A DNA stretch of 9,077 nt from assembly GCA_023128965.1 (NCBI GenBank), contig JAGMCY010000186.1, positions 1 to 9,077 of the forward strand, read 5' to 3'. Made by a program: the position numbers and the translations under genes. This document shows, one piece after another, positions 1 through 6,100 of the stretch (position 1 is its first letter; every line of letters begins with the position of its first letter). The notes beneath the pieces were generated by a model. It worked only from the letters and a program-made list of their open reading frames with translations. It did no database searches and was not told the DNA's origin. This DNA comes from Candidatus Aenigmatarchaeota archaeon (lineage in GTDB: Archaea; Aenigmatarchaeota; Aenigmatarchaeia; QMZP01; QMZT01).

Positions 1-28
1 CAAAATATTCTGAAACGAATCTGTCCAT
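1..28 (-). CDS. Start of a truncated leftward gene, possibly sedoheptulose-7-phosphate isomerase
   Basis: An ATG at 28-26 on the minus strand lies one base after the TGA stop (32-30) of the sugar kinase gene and opens a frame reading MDRFVSEYF before the window ends. The purine-rich AGGGATGAT just inside the kinase 3' end could serve as a ribosome binding site, and the spacing indicates translational coupling, so this is probably the third gene of the leftward heptose operon. Nine residues cannot identify a family. By context only, the enzyme missing from the GDP-heptose pathway is GmhA, an SIS-fold isomerase making heptose-7-phosphate from sedoheptulose-7-phosphate, and it would fit here. 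The start is moderately well supported; the function is a guess. Confidence 0.4.
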
Positions 29-29
29 T

Positions 30-1004
30 TCAATCATCCCTGTACACAGTCCTGGTCCCGTGGTTTTCAAATCTGAAGGGGACGTGCCTTAAGGACTCCA
101 AATTCTTTATCAAAAGGTTTTGTCTTTTCTGTTCGCAATAGAAAAGTAGGAATCCTCCTCCACCCGCCCCCAGTACCTTCCCGCCCAGAGCCCCTGATTT
201 CAGGGCGAGGTTGTAATGCCTTTCTATTAGGGGGTTGGTTATTCTGGAAGCAAGCCTTTTCTTGTATTCCCAATTTTTGTGGAGGAGCTCGCCGAACCTC
301 GTTATATCCTTTTTCATGAGGGATTCTTTAAGTTCGAAAGAGAGATCCCTCATTTTGTCAAGGATCTCTATATTTTTCGAACTTTTCTTCTTCTGTTCGG
401 AGAGGATATCCCTTGACTTTCTTTTTATGCCGGTGTAAAAGAGCAAGAGGTTGTTTTCCAGCTCTTCTCTCAAGCCCCTCGGGATCATGATAATTTCAGA
501 GGAAACGCCCCCATCATAGTTGAAAAGTATGTGGCGAAGGCCTCCGTATGCTGAAATGTACTGGTCCTGCTTTCCTATCGGCTCTTTTAAAATTTCTATC
601 TCTATTCTGCAAGCTTCTTTCGCAAGCTTTTCAGGGGATTTGTGCTCATCGAGGTACGCATGCAAGGCGTTGAGCAGACCGACTGTAAAAGCGCTTGAAG
701 ACCCAAGGCCGGTTGCGCTGGGTATGTCCGCCATTGATGATATTTCGATCCCTCTTAGGATTCCTGTAAGCTTCAAAGCCTCCCTTATTATGGGATGTTT
801 TATTCGCTCAACGTTTTTCACTAACTCTGTCCTTGAGTATTTCAAAAATATCTTGTCCCTCTCGAAAAAATCCTTGACTGTTATGTACATGTACCTGTCT
901 ATCGCTGTGGATACGACAGAGCCCTGCCTTTTCGAGTAATATTCTTTCAAATCAGTACCTCCGCCGCAAAAGCTTATCCTGAATGGCGTTTTCGAGATTA
1001 TCAT
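30..1004 (-). CDS. hddA: GHMP kinase, probable D-glycero-alpha-D-manno-heptose-7-phosphate kinase
   Basis: This 324-residue protein has the GHMP kinase layout. An N-terminal RISFCGGGTDL (about 10-19) is the substrate/ATP motif 1 seen in HddA-type kinases. The glycine/serine phosphate loop PSATGLGSSSA lies at 95-105, and the C-terminal motif 3, VLGAGGGGFLLF, at about 277-288. The FCGGGTDL signature and the length (family about 330-350) favour the HddA/fucokinase-like branch over mevalonate or homoserine kinases. HddA phosphorylates heptose-7-phosphate at C1 to give the 1,7-bisphosphate in the cytosol. The ATG start follows the upstream fusion gene's stop by four bases, with only a weak purine-rich site before it, so translation is probably coupled. 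The upstream partner carries the next two activities of the GDP-heptose route, which strongly supports the assignment. A related sugar-1-kinase on another substrate remains possible. Confidence 0.82.
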   Translation of the reverse strand: MIISKTPFRISFCGGGTDLKEYYSKRQGSVVSTAIDRYMYITVKDFFERDKIFLKYSRTELVKNVERIKHPIIREALKLTGILRGIEISSMADIPSATGLGSSSAFTVGLLNALHAYLDEHKSPEKLAKEACRIEIEILKEPIGKQDQYISAYGGLRHILFNYDGGVSSEIIMIPRGLREELENNLLLFYTGIKRKSRDILSEQKKKSSKNIEILDKMRDLSFELKESLMKKDITRFGELLHKNWEYKKRLASRITNPLIERHYNLALKSGALGGKVLGAGGGGFLLFYCEQKRQNLLIKNLESLRHVPFRFENHGTRTVYRDD

Positions 1005-1008
1005 ACTC

Positions 1009-2289
1009 TCATTTTCGCTTGTATATTTTTATTATTAATCTTGCTGCTTCCAGCAGGTTTTCGCATACGTGATCGGATTCTGCATTAAGATTTCTGCTGC
1101 CCATTCCATCTCCTGTCCGGACTAGTATTGTTTTGCAGCCTGCATTCTTCCCCATTTCTATGTCTGTCGATCTGTCTCCAGTGACAACGCATTTTTTGGG
1201 GTCAAGCCCGAAATCCTTCGATGCCTTTAGTATCATTCCTATCTTCGGCTTCCTACACTCGCAATCTATTTTGTATTTAGGGTTCTCTCCCGGATATCCC
1301 TTGTCCGGATGGTGGGGACAGTAATATATCCCGTCCAATCTCGCTCCTCTTTCGGAGAGGAGTCTTTTGAGTCTTTCATGGATTTTCGAAAGGTCTTCTT
1401 CCGTACATAAATTCCTCGCTACCACGGGCTGGTTAGTCGTGACGATGACCAGAAATCCGTTTTCGTTCAATATTTTTATCCCTTCGGCCGAGCCCTCGAT
1501 GAGCTTTAATTGGGATGGTTTGTAGAGGAGGTTGATCTCTTCATTTATCACACCGTCCCTGTCCAAAAAGACAGCGATTCTCTGGATGATCTTTCCCTTT
1601 TCATAATCCTCCCTAACTCTTTTGAGTCTTTCAGGCGTTCCTGTATCCTTTACATATTCATCCGTTACGTAACCGTACATGGGGATGTTCTTTTCAATGA
1701 GTTTGGGGAAAATGTCTTTGCTGAAATCGCAGAATTTGTTTTCAGGTATGTGCTTAAGGATCGAGCTGTTCAGGACAAAGACTGCGGCATTCGTTAAGTT
1801 TCGAAACTTCTGGCCTGGTTTCGGTTTTCCGAGGAATTTCTTTACCTTGTTTTCGGAATCTATCTCAACCAGATCGCTGTCGTAAGGGTGATCTGATTCG
1901 TGAACAACGAGCGTCGCTATCCCTTTCTTGTTTTTGTGATAGTTCACCAGTTTCTCGAAATCCATGTTGAGCATGACATCTCCGTACAAGAGGATGAAAT
2001 CATTCCTTATCTTTTTTTCCGCAAATTTCACGGCTCCAGCTGTCCCCAGAAATTCATTTTCTTCCGAGTAGGTTATGCTAACGCCGAATCTCTTTCCATC
2101 TCCAAAGTGTTCCCTTACCTTTTCAGAAAGGTGTTTCACGCAGAGGATTACGTCCGTTACCCCGTGTCTTTGAAGGAGCGCTATCTGGTGCTGGAGGATG
2201 GGGATTTCGCCTATATTTATCATCACTTTGGGAATTCGCTTATTCCCTATTCTCGTCCCCTTTCCTCCCGCTAGTATTACCGCTTGCAT
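1009..2289 (-). CDS. Bifunctional heptose-1-phosphate guanylyltransferase / heptose-1,7-bisphosphate phosphatase fusion (HddC-GmhB type)
   Basis: This 426-residue protein joins two enzymes. Residues 1-230 form a sugar-phosphate nucleotidyltransferase: LAGGKGTRI at 6-14, PK at 20-21, GTAGA at 82-86 and GD at 103-104. From about 238 a GmhB-like HAD-IIIA phosphatase follows: DRDG with D243 and D245, TTNQP at 284-288, the zinc ligands C324/H326 and C343/C345, and GDRSTD at 371-376. In the known pathway GmhB removes the C7 phosphate of heptose 1,7-bisphosphate and HddC couples the 1-phosphate to GTP, so the fusion would do two consecutive steps. I chose the ATG at 2289 because the conserved nucleotidyltransferase N-terminus begins there. 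A TTG 48 bases upstream would run through the promoter. GTGATC lies two bases before the ATG and matches the archaeal anti-Shine-Dalgarno extension. GTP rather than another nucleotide, and heptose rather than hexose, are inferred from the neighbours. Confidence 0.82.
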   Translation of the reverse strand: MQAVILAGGKGTRIGNKRIPKVMINIGEIPILQHQIALLQRHGVTDVILCVKHLSEKVREHFGDGKRFGVSITYSEENEFLGTAGAVKFAEKKIRNDFILLYGDVMLNMDFEKLVNYHKNKKGIATLVVHESDHPYDSDLVEIDSENKVKKFLGKPKPGQKFRNLTNAAVFVLNSSILKHIPENKFCDFSKDIFPKLIEKNIPMYGYVTDEYVKDTGTPERLKRVREDYEKGKIIQRIAVFLDRDGVINEEINLLYKPSQLKLIEGSAEGIKILNENGFLVIVTTNQPVVARNLCTEEDLSKIHERLKRLLSERGARLDGIYYCPHHPDKGYPGENPKYKIDCECRKPKIGMILKASKDFGLDPKKCVVTGDRSTDIEMGKNAGCKTILVRTGDGMGSRNLNAESDHVCENLLEAARLIIKIYKRK

Positions 2290-2317
2290 GCGATCACTTA
2301 CTTTATTTACTTGACCG

Positions 2318-2330
2318 TATTTAAATAAAA
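2318..2330 (-). promoter_or_regulatory. TATA-box promoter of the leftward heptose operon
   Basis: On the minus strand this reads TTTTATTTAAATA, a good archaeal box A. Its centre lies about 34 bases before the ATG at 2289. A start site 25-27 bases downstream would leave a leader of about eight bases, just holding the GTGATC ribosome binding site. The position is read from sequence; the start site is inferred. Confidence 0.6.
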
Positions 2331-2350
2331 CACTCAATACCGTGAGTGTT
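2329..2350. promoter_or_regulatory. Perfect 8-bp inverted repeat, candidate operator between divergent promoters
   Basis: AACACTCA (2329-2336) is followed by the six-base spacer ATACCG and the exact reverse complement TGAGTGTT (2343-2350). It touches the upstream (BRE) edge of the leftward box A and ends 12 bases before the rightward box A. The geometry suits a dimeric DNA-binding regulator controlling both operons. A short RNA hairpin is less likely because no transcript should cross this point. Confidence 0.5.
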
Positions 2351-2362
2351 GTGAAAATATCA

Positions 2363-2371
2363 TTTTTAAAT
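2363..2371 (+). promoter_or_regulatory. TATA-box promoter of the rightward SDR-glycosyltransferase operon, probably leaderless
   Basis: TTTTTAAAT is a box A whose centre is about 25 bases before the ATG at 2392, and the purine-rich GAAAATAT (2353-2360) sits just upstream, where a BRE-like element would lie. At this distance transcription should start at or within a base or two of the ATG. No Shine-Dalgarno-like motif is present before the ATG, which agrees with a leaderless message. Confidence 0.6.
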
Positions 2372-2391
2372 GGGAATACACAATTAGAATC

Positions 2392-3348
2392 ATGAAAATA
2401 TTGATAACGGGCGGGACTGGTTTCATTGGATCACATCTCGCAGATTTTTTGGTAAGTAAGGGGTTTAAGGATGTCTATGTGGAATGCTGGTCAGGGGAAA
2501 CGGTCGAGAATGTCAAGCATCTGGGAAACATGGTTAAGTTGATTAAATTTGATATCAGGGATTCCAAAAAGGTTAGAGAAGTCATAGCGAAAATAAGGCC
2601 TGATTTGATCTTTCATCTCGCGGCTCAAAGTTACGTCACGGAATCTTGGAAGCATCCGAAAGAAACCCTTGAGACGAACATCCTCGGAACCTTTAACCTT
2701 TTTGATTCCACAATAAAAGAAAGGATAAACCCTGTTATAATAAGCGTATGTTCTTCAGCAGAATACGGGATAACGGAGAGGAACGAAATCCCCATAAACG
2801 AGAACAAGAAGTTCAGACCTATAAGCCCTTATGCTGTCAGCAAGGTCGCACAGGACATGCTTTCACTCCAGTACCATAAAAGCCATGACCTTAAAATAAT
2901 AAGGACGAGGCTTTTCAACACAGTAGGACCGAGAAAAAGGTATGATGCATGTTCTGATTTTGCAAATGGAATAGCGGAAGTTGAGCGTGGTATCTCGAAC
3001 TGTCTTAAAGTTGGTAATCTGGATGGGATAAGGGACTTCACGGATGTGGGCGATGCCGTGAAAGCTCTTTGGTTGCTGTATGAAAAGGGGAAGGCAGGTG
3101 AAGTCTACAATGTTTGCTCCGGAAAGGGGATAAGGATTGGGGATGTTGTTAAGATTCTCAAGGGTATGGCGAAATCTGACGTCAAAGTCAAAAAGGACAA
3201 GAGCAAGATGCGAATAATTGATGATCCATTGTACATAGGGGATAACAAAAAAATTCGTTCTCTGGGATGGGAGCCCGAAATACCTATAGAGAAAACCCTG
3301 CTGAATATATTAAACTACTGGAGGGGCAAGATAAATGGAAAAGAATAA
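2392..3348 (+). CDS. Extended SDR, GDP-mannose (or GDP-heptose) 4,6-dehydratase family
   Basis: This 318-residue NAD(P)-dependent extended short-chain dehydrogenase has GGTGFIG (7-13, glycines 7, 10 and 13) for the Rossmann fold, SSAEYG (121-126) for the active-site serine region, and the catalytic YAVSK (Y147, K151). RTRLFNTVGPRK (171-182), VGNLDGIRDFTDV (207-219) and YIGDNKKIRSLGW (281-293) are characteristic of the Gmd/Rmd group acting on GDP-sugars. Gmd makes GDP-4-keto-6-deoxymannose; Rmd reduces it to GDP-rhamnose; the DmhA/WcbK relatives dehydrate GDP-D-glycero-D-manno-heptose. Divergent placement beside a GDP-heptose operon, with a shared candidate operator, makes the heptose version plausible. 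The glycosyltransferase start lies inside its last 14 bases, indicating an operon. Family assignment is confident; dehydratase versus reductase, and mannose versus heptose substrate, cannot be settled from sequence reading alone. Confidence 0.8.
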   Translation: MKILITGGTGFIGSHLADFLVSKGFKDVYVECWSGETVENVKHLGNMVKLIKFDIRDSKKVREVIAKIRPDLIFHLAAQSYVTESWKHPKETLETNILGTFNLFDSTIKERINPVIISVCSSAEYGITERNEIPINENKKFRPISPYAVSKVAQDMLSLQYHKSHDLKIIRTRLFNTVGPRKRYDACSDFANGIAEVERGISNCLKVGNLDGIRDFTDVGDAVKALWLLYEKGKAGEVYNVCSGKGIRIGDVVKILKGMAKSDVKVKKDKSKMRIIDDPLYIGDNKKIRSLGWEPEIPIEKTLLNILNYWRGKINGKE

Positions 3349-4216
3349 AATATCGGTGATAATCCTTACCCTCAATGAAGAGAAAGATTTGCCCGGCTGC
3401 TTGGAATCAGTAAAGTGGGCTGATGAGATCGTTATAATTGATAGTTTCAGTTCTGATAAAACAATCGAGATAGCAAAAAGATTCAAGTGTAAGATATTTC
3501 AGAAAAAGTTTGAAGGGTTCGGGGAATTGAAAAACTACGCCATCTCAAAAACTTCCAACAAATGGATTTTGAATCTGGATGCTGATGAGAGGGTTACAGA
3601 GGAATTGGGAAAGGAAATGGAGAAAATCTTTGAAAATCCCGAATTTGACGGATACTATTTCCCGAGGAAAAGCTACGTGGGTAAAAAATGGCTGAAATAT
3701 GGGGGTCAATACCCTTCCTATCAGTTAAGGCTGTTCAAAAAGGATAAAGGGGGGTTTGAGGATTTTGTTATTCACGAAAGGGTCAGGATGGAGGGGAATG
3801 TAGGCTATATGAAAAACGATTTAATCCACTACAATTTTACCTCATGGAGTGATGTTATAGAAAAACAGTTGAACAAACTCACTTCAATAGAGGCTGGGGA
3901 ACTTATGAAGAAAAGGTTTGTATGGTTCTATCCGGTTAAAAGGTTAAGGGAGTTCTTTAGAGAATATTCAAAACTCCGGAAAAGTGGGAACAGGAGAATG
4001 GCTAGTTATGTTCTAAGTAGGAGGGTGTTTTCTGATTACGAGATAAAATGGTTAATACCGTTCAGACCCTTCATGACTTTTTTTAGAATATATTTCATCT
4101 TACAGGGTTTCAGGGACGGTATTCACGGACTGGCATGGGCCTCGCTTACATCCATGGCTGTCCTGATAAAGTTCTTCAAATATCACGAGTTGAAGAATAA
4201 TTTGATTACCCGGTAA
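3335..4216 (+). CDS. Family 2 glycosyltransferase, WaaE-like
   Basis: This 293-residue GT2 enzyme opens with the nucleotide-binding strand ISVIILTLNEE (6-16), has D36 in IIDSFSSDKT, and carries the metal-binding DAD at 82-84 within LDADERV. QLRLFKK (130-136) and HERV (147-150) resemble the WaaE/KdtX-type branch, whose bacterial members add glucose to the first heptose of the lipopolysaccharide core. The C-terminal 240-283 stretch is hydrophobic and amphipathic (FRIYFILQGFRDG, then LAWASLTSMAVLIKFF) and probably associates with the membrane. The ATG overlaps the SDR gene by 14 bases and is preceded at 3320-3324 by GGAGG, ten bases upstream, so the start is secure. Three 60-base lines I counted by hand gave 35-38% GC, against 50-55% in the phosphomannomutase gene, hinting at a different origin. 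Donor and acceptor are unknown; a surface glycan or archaeal lipid-linked glycan is inferred. Confidence 0.82.
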   Translation: MEKNKISVIILTLNEEKDLPGCLESVKWADEIVIIDSFSSDKTIEIAKRFKCKIFQKKFEGFGELKNYAISKTSNKWILNLDADERVTEELGKEMEKIFENPEFDGYYFPRKSYVGKKWLKYGGQYPSYQLRLFKKDKGGFEDFVIHERVRMEGNVGYMKNDLIHYNFTSWSDVIEKQLNKLTSIEAGELMKKRFVWFYPVKRLREFFREYSKLRKSGNRRMASYVLSRRVFSDYEIKWLIPFRPFMTFFRIYFILQGFRDGIHGLAWASLTSMAVLIKFFKYHELKNNLITR

Positions 4217-4227
4217 TAACTGTAAAA

Positions 4228-5646
4228 CTAGTATCTGAAAATCTTTTTAATGCCGTGTATGTTTTTTTTCATCTCCCTCGGAGATTTTAAACCCATGAAA
4301 ATTCTCTTTGTGATATACCTTGGTCTTAAGTAATATCCCTTCCACAATTTTGAACATATTTGTCTCATTTCTTCTTGCGAAAATTTCGGATGTTTGAACA
4401 CGATATCAACGAAACCTTCTGAGGTCAGATATTTATCCCATTCTATGTTTTCCGGGAGCATTTCCCTTTCAGCCATCCATGAGTACAATGGAGTCCCGGG
4501 CAGTGGCTGGAGAATCACGAACTGCACCATATCTGGTTCTATTTCTTTGGCCAGATCGAATGTCTGTTTAATGGTCTCCTTGGTTTCTTCAGGATAGCCT
4601 ATCATGAAAGAAGCAAAGGTCTGCATGCCCACCTTTTTCGTTGTTTTGAAAAACTTCTTTATTTGCTGGATAGTCGTGCCCTTCCTTATCCAGTTGAGTA
4701 TCTTCTGGTTACCGGATTCGACTCCGACTTTGTAGAGATAACATCCAGCCTTCTTCATCAATATCATGGTCTCTTCATCCAGGGTGTCCACCCTGGCATT
4801 ACATATCCAAGGAGTTTTTATGCCTCTTTTTATGAGCTCGTTGCATATCGCAATAACATGTTTCCTGTCGGCAGTGAAGGTATCATCGAAAAACTTGTAA
4901 GTCTTTAGTTTGTGTTTTTTGATACAATGTTCGACCTCGTCGACCACGTCCTTCGTGCCTCTTGGCCTGATTTTATGTCCGAACATCGTATAAGGCCAGT
5001 TACAATAAGTGCAATAATACGGACATCCCCTTGCCGTGACTATGAAAGTGAAAGGTGCAGTCAGGAGAGTATCCCTGTATTTTTCCGTTGGCAATTGCTC
5101 TCTCAGTGGCCAAGGCAGCTTATCTATTTCCTCTATTAATGGTCTTGGTTTGTTAATTCTGATTTCCCCATTTCTGTCCTTGTATGCTAATCCCTTCACG
5201 TTCTTTAAGGTTTTTTTATTTTTTAGGTGCTCAGCCAGTTCAACAAGGGTTCCTTCATATTCTCCGATGCATACAAAATCCAGTTTTGACATCCTGAGGT
5301 TGTCTTCCGGTAGGGCAGAAGCATGAGAACCCGTGAAAACGACTTTGGCGTCAATCCTCGATTTAATCATGTCAACCAATTCGGAATCATTTAGAAATGA
5401 CGGTGTTGAGGTCTCAAAAACTATAATCTCCGGATTGAATTTTTCGATTCTCTCTAAAAACTCGTCTCTTGTCAGTTCAAGGGCAACAGCGTCTACCAAG
5501 AGTACGTCATACCCTGCCTTTTTAAGATTTGCTGCGGCATAAGCCAGATATACTGGAGGGTGTAACGCTCCTGATGTTTTTGCTGACCACCTAACCTGAC
5601 GGTTAAAATTTTTGAAGAATGGTGGATTCGACAGCAATATTTTCAT
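4228..5646 (-). CDS. B12-binding-domain radical SAM protein, substrate unknown
   Basis: The 472-residue protein has an N-terminal cobalamin-binding-like Rossmann domain (about 1-140, with NPP at 7-9 and GSHASALPE at 106-114). The radical SAM core follows, with the cluster motif CPYYCTYC (C208, C212, C215). RARV-like NARVDTLDEE, VGVESG and FMIGYPEET segments continue the barrel as in class B enzymes, and a basic tail ends the protein. The usual DxHxxG cobalamin ligand motif is not seen at the expected place (DAVALEL), so cobalamin may bind without the lower histidine or not at all. The ATG has AGGTGAG at 5652-5658 upstream. Relatives methylate sp3 or sp2 carbons or form C-C bonds in lipids, cofactors and natural products; archaeal tetraether-lipid ring enzymes have this architecture. 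Proximity to glycan genes suggests modification of a sugar or membrane lipid, but it is convergent, not co-transcribed. Confidence 0.85.
   Translation of the reverse strand: MKILLSNPPFFKNFNRQVRWSAKTSGALHPPVYLAYAAANLKKAGYDVLLVDAVALELTRDEFLERIEKFNPEIIVFETSTPSFLNDSELVDMIKSRIDAKVVFTGSHASALPEDNLRMSKLDFVCIGEYEGTLVELAEHLKNKKTLKNVKGLAYKDRNGEIRINKPRPLIEEIDKLPWPLREQLPTEKYRDTLLTAPFTFIVTARGCPYYCTYCNWPYTMFGHKIRPRGTKDVVDEVEHCIKKHKLKTYKFFDDTFTADRKHVIAICNELIKRGIKTPWICNARVDTLDEETMILMKKAGCYLYKVGVESGNQKILNWIRKGTTIQQIKKFFKTTKKVGMQTFASFMIGYPEETKETIKQTFDLAKEIEPDMVQFVILQPLPGTPLYSWMAEREMLPENIEWDKYLTSEGFVDIVFKHPKFSQEEMRQICSKLWKGYYLRPRYITKRIFMGLKSPREMKKNIHGIKKIFRY
4262..4269 (+). terminator. T8 tract, candidate terminator of the rightward glycan operon
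   Basis: Eight consecutive T residues on the plus strand lie 46 bases after the glycosyltransferase stop, following TTTTT at 4243-4247. Archaeal RNA polymerase terminates at such T-runs without needing a hairpin. The tract lies within the 3' coding end of the convergent radical SAM gene, where it specifies Lys-Lys on the opposite strand. Confidence 0.5.
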
Positions 5647-5670
5647 ATTAGCTCACCTAAAGTTAAAGGT

Positions 5671-5684
5671 TGATAATAAATAAA
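5671..5684 (-). promoter_or_regulatory. AT-rich candidate promoter of the radical SAM gene
   Basis: The minus strand reads TTTATTTATTATCA, a loose box A centred about 32 bases before the ATG at 5646. A second candidate (ATTTTTAACTG, about 5693-5703) would give a longer leader that fully contains the AGGTGAG ribosome binding site. I cannot decide between them. The T-runs here (5682-5686 and 5697-5701, read on the minus strand) could also terminate the upstream TFS transcript. The 111-base gap shows no RNA gene I recognise. Confidence 0.35.
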
Positions 5685-5757
5685 AATTGCACAGTTAAAA
5701 ATATTAAGCTTGGTGCCAGGATTAGAGGGTGGAAATGATAGAAACATTTTACGAGGT

Positions 5758-6078
5758 TTAATATTCCCTCCACGAATGCCTGCATTTCGTGCAACGGAAG
5801 AATAAGGTCGGGGGTTCGTCAGTTGATCTGGTCTGCTGCATCCACCATACAGCTTCCTTGTTCCCGCATTTCGGACAGATGATGCGGATCTTAGGAAGAG
5901 CTTCCTTTTTCTCCTCTATGATCACAACCTCGTCTAACGGGTCTTTCTTGACCTTTTCCTTGATCTCGATGGGCTTGTAATCCTTTATCTTGTAACCGCA
6001 TTTCCTGCAGACAAGAATTGTTTTGTTATTCTCCTTCTTGGATACGCAGACCAATCCGCATTTGGGGCAGAACTGCAT
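5758..6078 (-). CDS. tfs: Transcription factor S (TFS/TFIIS-like RNA cleavage factor)
   Basis: This 106-residue protein carries two zinc ribbons joined by a charged linker. The N-terminal RPB9-like ribbon uses C4, C7, C24 and C27; the C-terminal TFIIS-like ribbon uses C68, C71, C96 and C99. Between the last pairs is QQTRSTDEPPTLFFRC, with the acidic D87-E88 pair that in TFS/TFIIS enters the polymerase active site to stimulate cleavage of backtracked RNA. Length and layout match archaeal TFS (about 105-110). Intact acidic residues argue for the active cleavage form rather than an inhibitory paralogue such as Sulfolobus TFS4. The ATG is preceded by GGTGAA (6082-6087). It follows the signal peptidase stop by 22 bases, so it probably closes the rpoL operon. 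Confidence 0.93.
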   Translation of the reverse strand: MQFCPKCGLVCVSKKENNKTILVCRKCGYKIKDYKPIEIKEKVKKDPLDEVVIIEEKKEALPKIRIICPKCGNKEAVWWMQQTRSTDEPPTLFFRCTKCRHSWREY

Positions 6079-6100
6079 TGATTCACCATTAATAAAATAC

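Noticed and set aside
520..939. Plus-strand open frame opposite hddA
   Set aside because: It is a shadow of the kinase gene; the translation is Ser/Ile-rich with no domain.
2290..2337. N-terminal extension of the fusion enzyme from a TTG at 2337
   Set aside because: The extra 16 residues would be encoded by the box A and the inverted repeat; the conserved MQAVILAGGKG begins at 2289 with a GTGATC site before it.
4205..4217. Palindrome ATTACC-C-GGTAAT at the glycosyltransferase stop
   Set aside because: The one-base spacer cannot form the full hairpin, the remaining stem is only four A/T pairs, and no T-run follows directly.
5647..5757. Possible small RNA or small protein gene in the gap between the radical SAM and TFS genes
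   Set aside because: No tRNA fold, C/D box pair or open frame of useful length was seen; the content is promoter-like and T-run sequence.
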